A stretch of 64,000 nt of DNA, from contig NZ_QASN01000002.1 in assembly GCF_003052585.1 (NCBI RefSeq), positions 310,001 through 374,000 of the forward strand, given 5' to 3'. The translations under genes were made by a program, and so were the position numbers. Source of the DNA: Pseudomonas mangrovi. Lineage in GTDB: Bacteria; Pseudomonadota; Gammaproteobacteria; Pseudomonadales; Pseudomonadaceae. Shown in pieces: positions 1-9,306 of this stretch (its first letter is position 1; the number at the start of each line of letters is the position of its first letter). The notes under the pieces are model-generated. The model was not told where the DNA came from. It did not search any database and saw only the letters and a list, made by a program, of their open reading frames with translations.

Positions 1-1108
1 CCTGCTGCCGTTCCAGGCGTACCTCGATCCGCCCCCCCGCTGGCGTGTGATCCAGTGCATTGCGCACCACATTCTCGATCGCCTGACCCAGCGCGCGGCT
101 GCTGCTGTCACGCAGCGGCGCATGCTCCGGCAGTTCGCATACGACGCGCCGATCCGGGTATTCGAAGCGCGCATCGTCGAGGATGCTGTCCAGCAGTTCG
201 GACAGGTCCAGGTCCTCGTCACGCAGTTGTGGGGTCTCGTTTTCCAGCCAGCTCAGCGTCAACGCGTCCTCGATCAGGCGGCGCATACCTACGCAGTCAC
301 TGCGGATGCGCGCCAGCAATGCGCTGGCACCCGCTTCCTGCTCGGCCAGGCTGACGGCCATCTCGATCCGCGTCAGCGGCGTGCGCAGTTCATGCGACAT
401 GTCGGCCAGACGCTGACGCTGATCGGTAATCAGGCGTCCGGTACGCGCGGCCATGGCGTCGAAGGTTTCCGCCAGACGGGCCAGCTCGTCATTGCGCGAA
501 CCAAGCAGGGCGCGCACACGCACATCCAGACGACCGTCACTGAACTGCCGGGCAGCCTGCTCCAGGCGCGCCAGCGGTTGCATCAGATGGCGATAGAGCA
601 GCAGGCAGACGATCAGCAGCAGGACCAGCGGCAGCGCCAGTTGCAGCAGCAGCTTGGCGTAGTGCCAGTACAGCCCCGGACGCATGCGTGGCGGCAACTG
701 GATGAGAAAGCGCATCCGCGCATCGCTGAGCGGGATATCCATGATCGGGTTTTCATCGAAGTACAGATGGATCTTCCAGCTGACGTCGCGGCCCAGCCCG
801 AAACTCTCGACAAAGCGTGGCGAGAGCGCACTGCCGGACAGTGGCAGGACCTCGGTCTCGACCAGGGCGGCCCAGGTCTGCTCCTGCTGCTGCAGGGTGG
901 CCAGCCAGCGCTGGAAAGCGGCCGCATCCCCGGCCAGATGCAGCGCTTCGGCCTGCTCGGCGTAATGGCGCAGGGTGCGCTGGTGTTCGGGGTCGATGAA
1001 ACTCATGCGCTCCTCGGTCTGCCAGGCGAGACGGGCAATGCCCCAGAACAGCAGCACGCTGCCAAGGGCGATGACCAGACAGAGCTTCCAGAACAGACGT
1101 CGCGTCAT
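1..1108 (-). CDS. Two-component sensor histidine kinase (3' end cut by window edge)
   Basis: Inner-membrane sensor kinase paired with the response regulator just upstream. Its 369 visible residues show a first membrane segment near 7-29, a periplasmic sensor of about 120 residues, a second membrane segment near 152-172, a HAMP linker near 173-225, the phospho-acceptor H-box with His239 in SHELRTP, and the start of the ATPase domain with N-box residue Asn350. The rest of the ATP-binding domain lies outside the window. The ATG at 1108-1106 overlaps the regulator's TGA in ATGA, so the pair is translationally coupled. The sensor segment has no motif I can tie to a ligand; the Fur-like box ahead of the operon hints at iron or siderophore sensing (PfeS/PirS type), which is inference. 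Confidence 0.9.
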   Translation of the reverse strand, partial: MTRRLFWKLCLVIALGSVLLFWGIARLAWQTEERMSFIDPEHQRTLRHYAEQAEALHLAGDAAAFQRWLATLQQQEQTWAALVETEVLPLSGSALSPRFVESFGLGRDVSWKIHLYFDENPIMDIPLSDARMRFLIQLPPRMRPGLYWHYAKLLLQLALPLVLLLIVCLLLYRHLMQPLARLEQAARQFSDGRLDVRVRALLGSRNDELARLAETFDAMAARTGRLITDQRQRLADMSHELRTPLTRIEMAVSLAEQEAGASALLARIRSDCVGMRRLIEDALTLSWLENETPQLRDEDLDLSELLDSILDDARFEYPDRRVVCELPEHAPLRDSSSRALGQAIENVVRNALDHTPAGGRIEVRLERQQ

Positions 1109-1794
1109 ACGAACACGTAGCCGCGGCCGTGCAGCGTCTGCAGACGATCAGCACCCAGCCCGGCATCGGCGAGGCGTCGGCGAATCCGGCTGACATGCAT
1201 GTCGAGACTGCGATCGTACTGACTGTATTCGCGTTCGAGCGCCATGCGGTACAGGTAGGGTTTACTCAGCGCCTCGCCACGATGCGCCAGCAACAGCCAG
1301 AGCAGGCGGAACTGCAGGGGAGTCAGCGCCAGGTCCTGATCGGCTACCAGCGCCTGCTGCGAATGTCGGTCCAGGCGCAAGCGGTCGACCTGCAATTGCT
1401 GAGCGTCACGCGCCGGATCAAGGGGCCGACTGCGTCGCAGTACCGCATCGATGCGCAACTGCAGCTCGGTGATATTGAAGGGCTTGGGCAGGTAATCATC
1501 GGCACCGTGACGCAACCCGCGGATGCGCTCCTCTTCGGCACCGCAGGCGGTCAGCATGATCACCGGCGTCTGCTGCTGCTCACGCAGGCGGCGCAGCACC
1601 GCGAAGCCATTCAGATCGGGCAGCAACACATCGAGCAGCAGCAGGTCCGGCGGCTCGGCCAGCGCCATGCCGAGCCCGGCCTCGCCCAGATGGCTGGTCG
1701 AGGTCGCATAGCCCTGCCCCTGCAGCAACGCGCCCAACTGCGCAGCCAGGGTGCGATCGTCCTCGATGATCAGGATGCGAGCCAGAGCGGCCAT
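1105..1794 (-). CDS. OmpR-family response regulator
   Basis: DNA-binding response regulator of 229 residues, the usual OmpR/PhoB length. The receiver domain (about 6-118) has the acidic pair Glu11-Asp12-Asp13, phospho-acceptor Asp55 in [10 protein letters not shown], Thr81 and Lys103 (LPKPF). The C-terminal winged helix (about 135-229) has the recognition-helix pattern [11 protein letters not shown] and ends in GRGYVF. It is the first gene of a two-gene operon with the sensor kinase (4-base ATGA overlap) and is read away from prfC. A candidate Fur box sits 33-51 bases upstream of the start, so transcription is probably iron-repressed. Target genes are unknown, and no TonB receptor is visible in the window. 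Confidence 0.93.
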   Translation of the reverse strand: MAALARILIIEDDRTLAAQLGALLQGQGYATSTSHLGEAGLGMALAEPPDLLLLDVLLPDLNGFAVLRRLREQQQTPVIMLTACGAEEERIRGLRHGADDYLPKPFNITELQLRIDAVLRRSRPLDPARDAQQLQVDRLRLDRHSQQALVADQDLALTPLQFRLLWLLLAHRGEALSKPYLYRMALEREYSQYDRSLDMHVSRIRRRLADAGLGADRLQTLHGRGYVFV

Positions 1795-1826
1795 CGCCGT
1801 CGTCCTCTAGTGTCGGAGCACCAAAA

Positions 1827-1845
1827 GATAACGATTCTCACCTAG
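1827..1845 (-). promoter_or_regulatory. Candidate Fur box upstream of the two-component operon
   Basis: Read on the minus strand the site is CTAGGTGAGAATCGTTATC. It matches 13 of 19 positions of the form GATAATGAGAATCATTATC, and 13 of the 14 right-hand positions (TGAGAATCGTTATC). It lies 33-51 bases before the regulator start, where a repressor would block the promoter. The match was judged by eye. Confidence 0.55.
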
Positions 1846-1889
1846 ATCGAGAGCTTTGCCCAGCGCTACCTTGCAACGAGGACACAGTC

Positions 1890-1941
1890 CTGATCGGCCG
1901 CTGCTTTGCCGCTATAATCGCGCGCTTTCCCAGAGCGCGCG
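1890..1941 (+). promoter_or_regulatory. prfC promoter and leader hairpin
   Basis: A perfect -10 TATAAT lies at 1913-1918 with a weak -35 (CTGATC, 1890-1895) 17 bases upstream. Directly after it, CGCGCGCT (1919-1926) pairs with AGCGCGCG (1934-1941) across a 7-base loop, so a GC-only-flanked 8-bp stem would form at or near the 5' end of the prfC mRNA. Confidence 0.5.
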
Positions 1942-1991
1942 GCCGAAGCCGTTTCGCCGCCCCTCCACGCATCCAGTCAGGCACACCGATC

Positions 1992-3575
<1,584 letters not shown>

Positions 3576-3643
3576 ACGCATGCCCCTGGCCGCACGCGGA
3601 GATCCGGCTTGCGGCCTGAGGCTTATGGCGTGAAGCTTGGCGC

Positions 3644-4423
3644 ATGCGCCTGATCGACACCCACACCCACCTCGACTTTCCCGACTTCGACGCCGATCGT
3701 GACGCCGTCCTGGAACGCAGTCGCGCGCTGGGGGTCGAGCGCATGGTCGTGCTCGGCGTACACCAGGCCAATTGGCAGCGCGTCTGGGAGCTGGTCGAAC
3801 GCAGCGACGGCCTGTACGCAGCCTTCGGTCTGCATCCGGTCTATCTCGAGGAACATCGCCCCGAGCATCTGCAGGAATTGCGTGACTGGCTAGAGCGCCT
3901 CGGCAGTCATCCGAGCTGCTGCGCGGTGGGCGAGTTCGGCCTGGACTACTTCATCGAATCGCTGGACAGAAATGCCCAACAGAAGCTGTTCGAAGCCCAA
4001 CTGGCGCTGGCTGCAGAATTCGACAAGCCAGTCCTGCTACACGTGCGTCGCGCCCACGCCGCGACCATCGCCACGCTCAAGCGCTTTCGCCTGCCGCGCG
4101 CAGGCATCGTCCACGCCTTTGCCGGCAGCACGGAAGAAGCACGGGAGTACCTGAAGCTGGGCTTTCGTCTCGGCCTCGGGGGCGCGTCCACCTGGCCGCA
4201 GGCGCAGCGCCTGCGCAGCGTGGTTGCCGGTCTGCCGCTGGACGCCGTGGTGCTGGAAACCGATTCGCCGGACATGGCGCCGGCAATGCATCCGCAGCAA
4301 CGCAACAGCCCGGAGTACCTGCCACAGATCTGCGGCGAACTGGCGACACTGATGGGCGTTGACTCCGACACCCTGGCCGCTGCCAGCAGTGCCAACGCCT
4401 GCGCGCTGTTCGGCTGGTACTGA
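3644..4423 (+). CDS. TatD-family metal-dependent hydrolase/DNase
   Basis: TIM-barrel metal hydrolase of 259 residues in the TatD/YjjV/YcfH family (3'-5' exonuclease or DNase activity in characterised members). Metal ligands are visible in order: His7 and His9 (DTHTHLDF), Glu97 (VGEFGLDY), His133 (LLHVRRAH), His157 (IVHAFAGS) and Asp207 (LETDSPDM). It lies 68 bases after prfC with no terminator between, so read-through from prfC is possible. A bidirectional terminator follows. Which TatD subfamily it belongs to cannot be settled by eye; the sequence looks most like YjjV. Confidence 0.92.
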   Translation: MRLIDTHTHLDFPDFDADRDAVLERSRALGVERMVVLGVHQANWQRVWELVERSDGLYAAFGLHPVYLEEHRPEHLQELRDWLERLGSHPSCCAVGEFGLDYFIESLDRNAQQKLFEAQLALAAEFDKPVLLHVRRAHAATIATLKRFRLPRAGIVHAFAGSTEEAREYLKLGFRLGLGGASTWPQAQRLRSVVAGLPLDAVVLETDSPDMAPAMHPQQRNSPEYLPQICGELATLMGVDSDTLAAASSANACALFGWY

Positions 4424-4493
4424 TTCGGCGAGACCTATCCTGCGGCGCCACAGGCAGCTCTAGCGCGTGGCTGCCGTGAACGGGCAGACAAGA

Positions 4494-4519
4494 AAAAGGC
4501 GAGCCTCAGCTCGCCTTTT
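4494..4519. terminator. Bidirectional rho-independent terminator
   Basis: AAAAGGCGAGC pairs with GCTCGCCTTTT around a CTCA loop (11-bp stem including the A/T ends). Poly-T on both strands lets it stop both tatD (+) and the convergent chemoreceptor gene (-). Confidence 0.9.
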
Positions 4520-4535
4520 CAATACCACCGACGCC

Positions 4536-6566
4536 TCAGACGCGAAACGCGCTGATCAGTTGCTTGAGCTGCGCGACCAGCTGGGTCAGCTCGCGGCTGG
4601 CCTGCTCGGTCTGGCTGGCGCCCTGCGCGGTGCGCTCACCGGCCCGACTGATCTCGACGATATTCTGGTCGATGTCGTGGGCAACCGCGGTCTGCTCCTC
4701 GGCGGCGGCGGCGATCTGCTGGTTCTGATCGACGATCATGCCCGCCGCGCCAAGGATGTTCTCCAGCGCCTGCTGCACCTTGGTCGACTCGCTGACGGTG
4801 GCGTCGGCCATCTGGTGACTGCCCCCCATCGCCTTGACCGCAGCGCCAACCCCGCCCTGCAGCTTGGCGATCATTTTCTCGATTTCCTCGGTGGACTGCT
4901 GGGTGCGCTTGGCCAAATTGCGTACCTCGTCAGCCACCACGGCAAAGCCACGTCCCTGCTCACCGGCACGCGCCGCCTCGATGGCCGCGTTGAGCGCCAG
5001 CAGGTTGGTCTGCTCGGCGATGCCCTTGATCACGTCGAGCACCTGACTGATCGAAGAGCTGTCGCTGGCCAGCTGGTTGATCACCGCGACCGAGGCGTCT
5101 ATTTCGCCAGCCAGTCGCTGGATGCTGCCCACTTGGGTCTCCACCAGTTGCCGGCCGTTGAGCGTTTCATCGTTCACGCTCTGCGCGCTCCCTACCGCGC
5201 CGGCGGCGCTGCGCGCGACCTCCTGGGCGGTTGCCGACATCTCGTTCATCGCGGTCGCGACCTGATCGATCTGGCTCATCTGGCTGGCTACCGCCTGATT
5301 GCTCTCGCCGGAGACCGTCTCGACGCGACCGGCCTGACGCTCCACCTCGACCACGGTGTGCCCGACGCGCTCGATCAGGTGGCGAATCTTGGCCACGGTA
5401 TCGTTGAAGACCTGGCCCAGTTCGCCCAGCTCGTCATTGCTACGCGCATCGAAGCTCACGGTCATGTCACCGGCGGCGACCTTGTTCATGGTCTGCCCCA
5501 GGCCCTTAAGGCTGGCCCGCGTGGCGACGTAGAAGCCGCTGTAGAGGTAGACGATGAGCAGGAACACCGCCAGCAGCGCGACGATCAGCAACACCATTTG
5601 CGTACGATTGCTGTCGAGCCGCTCAGCCAGGCGCTGTTCGAGAAACACCAGGGCGCCGTCGTTGACCGCGTAGGTAGGCTCCATGATCCGGGTCGTCTGC
5701 TGATAGAACTCGGTCCAGGGCATATCCAGCGAATCGGAGATGATGACCTGCTCCTCGAATAGCGCCGCCGCCTCCTTGAGACTCTCACGGCTGGTAGTGG
5801 TCAGATCGCCAAGCGCACGAGTCGCCGCGGGATGCCCGTCCAGCGCCTCGGAGATACGCAGGCCATATTCTCCCTGGACCTTCTCCAGATTGAGCAGCAG
5901 ATCATCCATCTTGGTGCTGTCGCCGGAGTTGAGGAAGCCCTGACCAAGCGAATAGGAACCGACCGCACGCCCGATGCCGAGCGTCGCGGTGACCTGCGGC
6001 GTCATCGAGGTGACCAGCTCCGCCACCTGACGAACCTCGGCGTCCAGATCGGTACTGATGCCCGACTGCGAGGTAACGAACTTGAGGAATACCTGGGACT
6101 GTCCTAGCACCTTCTCTGCCAGCCCCACCTTGGTCTGCAGGTTGGCTTCGCCGCGCGCCGCCTGCAGGCTGGCGAGCAATTCGCCGCGCTTGGCATCGAA
6201 GGCTGCCACCACAACTGCATCGCTGACCGCAGGCTGCAGATTCTGGATGGTCGCCGTCAGTTCCTGCTCCAGGCTCTGAATCCGCGCCTCGACATCGCCT
6301 GCTTTGCCCGACTGCCCCAGCATGCCGTTGATCTGCACCTGGTCGTAATAGCTTTCAAGATCGCGCCTGACGCCCAGCGCAGAGCGCAACAGATCGAGGC
6401 TTTGCAGCTCGACCCGGATGGCGACGAACTCGACGTAGGAGTCGCGGACGATGAAGAAATTGGTGACCAGCATCGGGACGAAGAACAAGACGCTGATGAG
6501 GCTGAATTTCATGCCGAAGCTCAGCCGATTCATAAGTGCTATGGCCGGATACAACACGGTTTTCAA
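4536..6566 (-). CDS. Methyl-accepting chemotaxis protein
   Basis: Membrane chemoreceptor of about 676 residues. A first membrane segment lies near 21-43, a long periplasmic sensor covers about 45-320, a second membrane segment lies near 322-343, then HAMP, then the signalling hairpin with its conserved tip near 514-550 ([20 protein letters not shown]). It ends in SAFRV with no CheR-binding pentapeptide. The sensor family was not recognised. Start choice: an open frame begins at GTG (6572), but AGGAG is 1 base from that GTG and 7 bases from an in-frame TTG at 6566, so TTG is preferred. A FliA-like promoter lies about 160 bases upstream. By remembered gene order this is the PA4520-like receptor beside ampE-ampD. 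Confidence 0.93.
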   Translation of the reverse strand: MKTVLYPAIALMNRLSFGMKFSLISVLFFVPMLVTNFFIVRDSYVEFVAIRVELQSLDLLRSALGVRRDLESYYDQVQINGMLGQSGKAGDVEARIQSLEQELTATIQNLQPAVSDAVVVAAFDAKRGELLASLQAARGEANLQTKVGLAEKVLGQSQVFLKFVTSQSGISTDLDAEVRQVAELVTSMTPQVTATLGIGRAVGSYSLGQGFLNSGDSTKMDDLLLNLEKVQGEYGLRISEALDGHPAATRALGDLTTTSRESLKEAAALFEEQVIISDSLDMPWTEFYQQTTRIMEPTYAVNDGALVFLEQRLAERLDSNRTQMVLLIVALLAVFLLIVYLYSGFYVATRASLKGLGQTMNKVAAGDMTVSFDARSNDELGELGQVFNDTVAKIRHLIERVGHTVVEVERQAGRVETVSGESNQAVASQMSQIDQVATAMNEMSATAQEVARSAAGAVGSAQSVNDETLNGRQLVETQVGSIQRLAGEIDASVAVINQLASDSSSISQVLDVIKGIAEQTNLLALNAAIEAARAGEQGRGFAVVADEVRNLAKRTQQSTEEIEKMIAKLQGGVGAAVKAMGGSHQMADATVSESTKVQQALENILGAAGMIVDQNQQIAAAAEEQTAVAHDIDQNIVEISRAGERTAQGASQTEQASRELTQLVAQLKQLISAFRV

Positions 6567-6723
6567 TTGCACTCTCCTGTAACCATTTTGTTTTGTAATG
6601 GGTTAGCTCGAGAAAGGCGCCTGATGCCGCGCCCCGATGCAGTAGCCACTCCTGGCCTGATGACTCGATTACGCGCCGGCCAGCGGTGCTGTCCCGGCAT
6701 GCGACTTCGCCCTAGTATCGGAG

Positions 6724-6750
6724 ATATCGGCGATTCGCTCTGTAACTTAA
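6724..6750 (-). promoter_or_regulatory. Candidate sigma-28 (FliA) promoter for the chemoreceptor gene
   Basis: On the minus strand TTAAGTTA (6750-6743), then exactly 11 bases, then GCCGATAT (6731-6724). The flagellar sigma-28 consensus is TAAAGTTT-N11-GCCGATAA, so 6/8 and 7/8 positions match with the right spacing. The predicted start near 6717 gives a leader of about 150 bases. The site sits just before the start of the divergent ROK kinase gene. Confidence 0.65.
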
Positions 6751-6758
6751 GGTTAAAC

Positions 6759-7640
6759 ATGAACTCCTCGCTGCGCCTCGGCATTGATCTGGGCGGTACC
6801 AAGATAGAGATAGTCGCATTGCTTGACGGACAGGAATGCCTACGCAGACGCGTGCCCACACCAAAAGGCGATTATGACGGCACGTTGCTGGCCATTTGCA
6901 GTCTAGTCGAAGTCGCCGAGCGCGAGCTTGGCCAAAATGGCAGCGTCGGCGTCGGCATCCCTGGAACGCGCTCGCCCGATCACGGGCGGATCAAGAATTC
7001 CAACTCGGTATGCCTGATCGGCGAGGACCTGCAGGGAGATCTGCAGAAGCGCCTTGCGCGCCCGGTACGGCTGGCGAACGACGCCGACTGCTTCGCCCTT
7101 TCCGAGGCCAGCGACGGCGCCGGTCGCGGCGCGAGCAGTGTGTTCGGGGTCATTCTGGGCACCGGCGTCGGCGGAGGCCTGGTCATCAACGGTCGTCTGG
7201 TCGGCGGGCCGAACGGCATCGCCGGCGAATGGGGGCACAATCCGCTGCCCTGGCGCGGACCGGATGATGGCGAGATACGTCGCTGCTATTGCGGGCTGGA
7301 CGACTGCATCGAGACCTTCGTGTCCGGAACCGGTTGGGCAGCCCGGGCCGGTCTTGGCCTGAGCGCTGCGGAGCTGGCCGGATCCAACAGCCCACCCGCG
7401 CGACAGGCCCTTGAGCGCTACTGCGATCAGCTCGCTCGCGCACTCGCCAGTGTGATCAACATCGTCGACCCGGAAGTGATAGTGCTCGGCGGAGGCATGT
7501 CGAATACCCCGCTGCTCTATGAGCGTGTGCCGGCACTGCTCGTCCGCCACGTGTTCTCTGACATCGTCAACACCCGACTGGTGAAGGCGCTGCACGGCGA
7601 CTCCAGCGGAGTGCGCGGCGCCGCCTGGCTGTGGGACTGA
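6759..7640 (+). CDS. ROK-family sugar kinase, probable fructokinase
   Basis: Cytoplasmic ROK kinase of 293 residues, probably fructose/mannose phosphorylating. The ATP-binding LGIDLGGTK motif is at 8-15, catalytic Asp108 sits in LANDADCF, and the ROK zinc site is complete: His160 (GEWGH) and Cys176, Cys178 and Cys183 (CYCGLDDC), followed by IETFVSGTG, which is characteristic of Mak/fructokinase members. Start at 6759 is chosen because the upstream open frame has no homology and TTAAGG lies 7 bases before this ATG. It is divergent from the chemoreceptor and convergent with ampE. No sugar transporter is adjacent, so the physiological substrate is inferred. Confidence 0.9.
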   Translation: MNSSLRLGIDLGGTKIEIVALLDGQECLRRRVPTPKGDYDGTLLAICSLVEVAERELGQNGSVGVGIPGTRSPDHGRIKNSNSVCLIGEDLQGDLQKRLARPVRLANDADCFALSEASDGAGRGASSVFGVILGTGVGGGLVINGRLVGGPNGIAGEWGHNPLPWRGPDDGEIRRCYCGLDDCIETFVSGTGWAARAGLGLSAAELAGSNSPPARQALERYCDQLARALASVINIVDPEVIVLGGGMSNTPLLYERVPALLVRHVFSDIVNTRLVKALHGDSSGVRGAAWLWD

Positions 7641-7719
7641 GCAGAGCCACCTTCGCGCACAAGCGGCCAGTGCGTACGCTCTGACGCCCGGAACGACCAG
7701 CACAAGGCGTGCACGCGCC

Positions 7720-8556
7720 CTAGATCAGTATCGTCCAGACCGCGAAGATCACGTACCAGGCGATGGCGGCGCGCACCAACAGCTGCCAAAGCGAATCCAG
7801 CGAGGCGACACCGGTCTGCGCGCTGGCAAGCAGAGGAACGTCGGCGGCCGCACGCGACGCCGAGGCCAGCAGCTCACGCGCACCGATTCCCCAGTTCAGC
7901 AGATGCTCCAGCAAAACCCGGCTGACCGCTTCGAAGTGCCCAACCAGCCCCAGCGTGGCGGCAAGGCAACGTGCTGGCAGCCAGTCCAGAGCGTGCCTGA
8001 GCTGCAGCGCCTGCTCACGCAATGCCGTGCCGGTCGCGTGCTCGCAGGTCAACGCCAGCAGGCGATACAGCAGAACCGGAACGGGGCCGAGAAGGGCGTA
8101 CCAGAAAATCACCGAGAAAAACCCCTGATAGGCCTGCCAGACCAGATAGGCCTGCGCCTCCGGCAACAGCTCGCTGCCCTCCTCCACGTCTATCCCCAGG
8201 TCGCGCTGGGCTGCCAGATAGGCAGCCTCCGCATCCTCTCGGCGCCAGGCGTCGCGAAACGGACCCAGTGCGACCAGAACATCGCCCCGCCCCAGCCCGT
8301 AGAGCATCACCAGCAAATGCAACGGCAACGCCAACCAGCCGTAGGCAACCGATTCGAGAACTCCCAGTAGCAGCCAGAGCACCAGCGCGGGCAGCAGCAC
8401 CAGCAGGACAAGTGGCCACCAGGCCGACCCGGCCATACGCTCACTGCTCTCGCAGCGCCGCAATAGCTCGAGCCAGCCTGCATCACGCTGGACCAGAGCG
8501 CGCACCGCGGAAAACTTCTCCAGCAGCAGAACCAGCAACAGCACCAGAAAACTCAT
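7720..8556 (-). CDS. ampE: AmpE-like inner-membrane protein
   Basis: Integral membrane protein of 278 residues with several hydrophobic segments (about 1-12, 45-65, 68-88, 140-165 and the C-terminus 255-278). It follows ampD with an ATGA overlap (ATG at 8556-8554), the standard ampDE arrangement. AmpE proteins accompany AmpD in beta-lactamase induction and envelope surveillance; their molecular role is unsettled. The longer frame reaching 8655 lies inside ampD and is not used. Identity rests on membrane pattern plus linkage. Confidence 0.9.
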   Translation of the reverse strand: MSFLVLLLVLLLEKFSAVRALVQRDAGWLELLRRCESSERMAGSAWWPLVLLVLLPALVLWLLLGVLESVAYGWLALPLHLLVMLYGLGRGDVLVALGPFRDAWRREDAEAAYLAAQRDLGIDVEEGSELLPEAQAYLVWQAYQGFFSVIFWYALLGPVPVLLYRLLALTCEHATGTALREQALQLRHALDWLPARCLAATLGLVGHFEAVSRVLLEHLLNWGIGARELLASASRAAADVPLLASAQTGVASLDSLWQLLVRAAIAWYVIFAVWTILI

Positions 8557-9125
8557 GACTCCTCCCTCTGTTGCCGGTCTTCCAGCAACGCATGCAGGCG
8601 TGCCCAATCGAAGGACGGCCCAGGGTCCGTCTTCCGTTCGGGAGCAATGTCGCAATGACCGCAGATTCGCTCCGCAACGAGCGCCGGATAGGCGTGCCGC
8701 AACGCCAGGATCAGCTCTGCAAGCGCTTCATACTGAGCATTCTCGTAGGGCAGATCGTCGGTTCCCTCAAGCTCGATGCCGATGGAAAAGTCATTGCAAC
8801 CCTCGCGGCCCGCGAAGCTTGAAATTCCGGCATGCCAGGCGCGTCTGTTGCAATCGACAAACTGGGTTATCGCACCATCTCGCTCGATCAGAAAATGTGC
8901 CGAGACACGCAGCTCGGCGATACCCTGGTAATAGGGATGCGCATCGACCGGAAGACGATTCTGGAAGAACAGCTGCACGTGCCCAGTCCCGAACTGGCCG
9001 GGCGGCAGACTTATGTTGTGGATGACCAGCAGGGACACTTGCTCGTCCTGCGGGCGCTCGTTGTAGTTGGGTGACGGGCACTGCAGCACGCCTTCGACCC
9101 AGCCACTGTTCCGTTGCAGACGCAT
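8553..9125 (-). CDS. ampD: 1,6-anhydro-N-acetylmuramyl-L-alanine amidase AmpD
   Basis: Cytosolic zinc amidase that cleaves anhydro-muropeptides during peptidoglycan recycling and so keeps AmpR-activating ligands low. It has 190 residues, the expected length. Zinc ligands are visible at His36 (VIHNISLP), His157 (GHCDIAPERKTDPG) and Asp167. The substrate-binding stretch includes HFLIERDG, NRRAWHAG and SIGIELEG. It is the first gene of ampDE and is read toward the fructokinase. No ampC or ampR is in the window. Confidence 0.97.
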   Translation of the reverse strand: MRLQRNSGWVEGVLQCPSPNYNERPQDEQVSLLVIHNISLPPGQFGTGHVQLFFQNRLPVDAHPYYQGIAELRVSAHFLIERDGAITQFVDCNRRAWHAGISSFAGREGCNDFSIGIELEGTDDLPYENAQYEALAELILALRHAYPALVAERICGHCDIAPERKTDPGPSFDWARLHALLEDRQQREES

Positions 9126-9270
9126 AGGCCGTTCCCGATCCAGAGCGGGTCACTGTAGCAGGCCGGCCAGACGGCTGGCGAGGTGTCCGAAGCCAGACAG
9201 AGCCTATCGTTGACGTGCCGCTGCGGCAGCTCGTCGACCTGCCGTCGATCCGCGCTGGTCTGAAAATGAA

Positions 9271-9292
9271 AACGCCCGGCAAGCCGGGCGTT
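9271..9292 (-). terminator. Rho-independent terminator after the DUF1631 gene
   Basis: AACGCCCGG pairs with CCGGGCGTT around CAAG. On the minus strand it is followed by TTTTCATTTTC, so it should end the DUF1631 transcript 15 bases after its stop codon and insulate ampDE from it. Confidence 0.85.
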
Positions 9293-9306
9293 GTGCACAT
9301 GATCAA

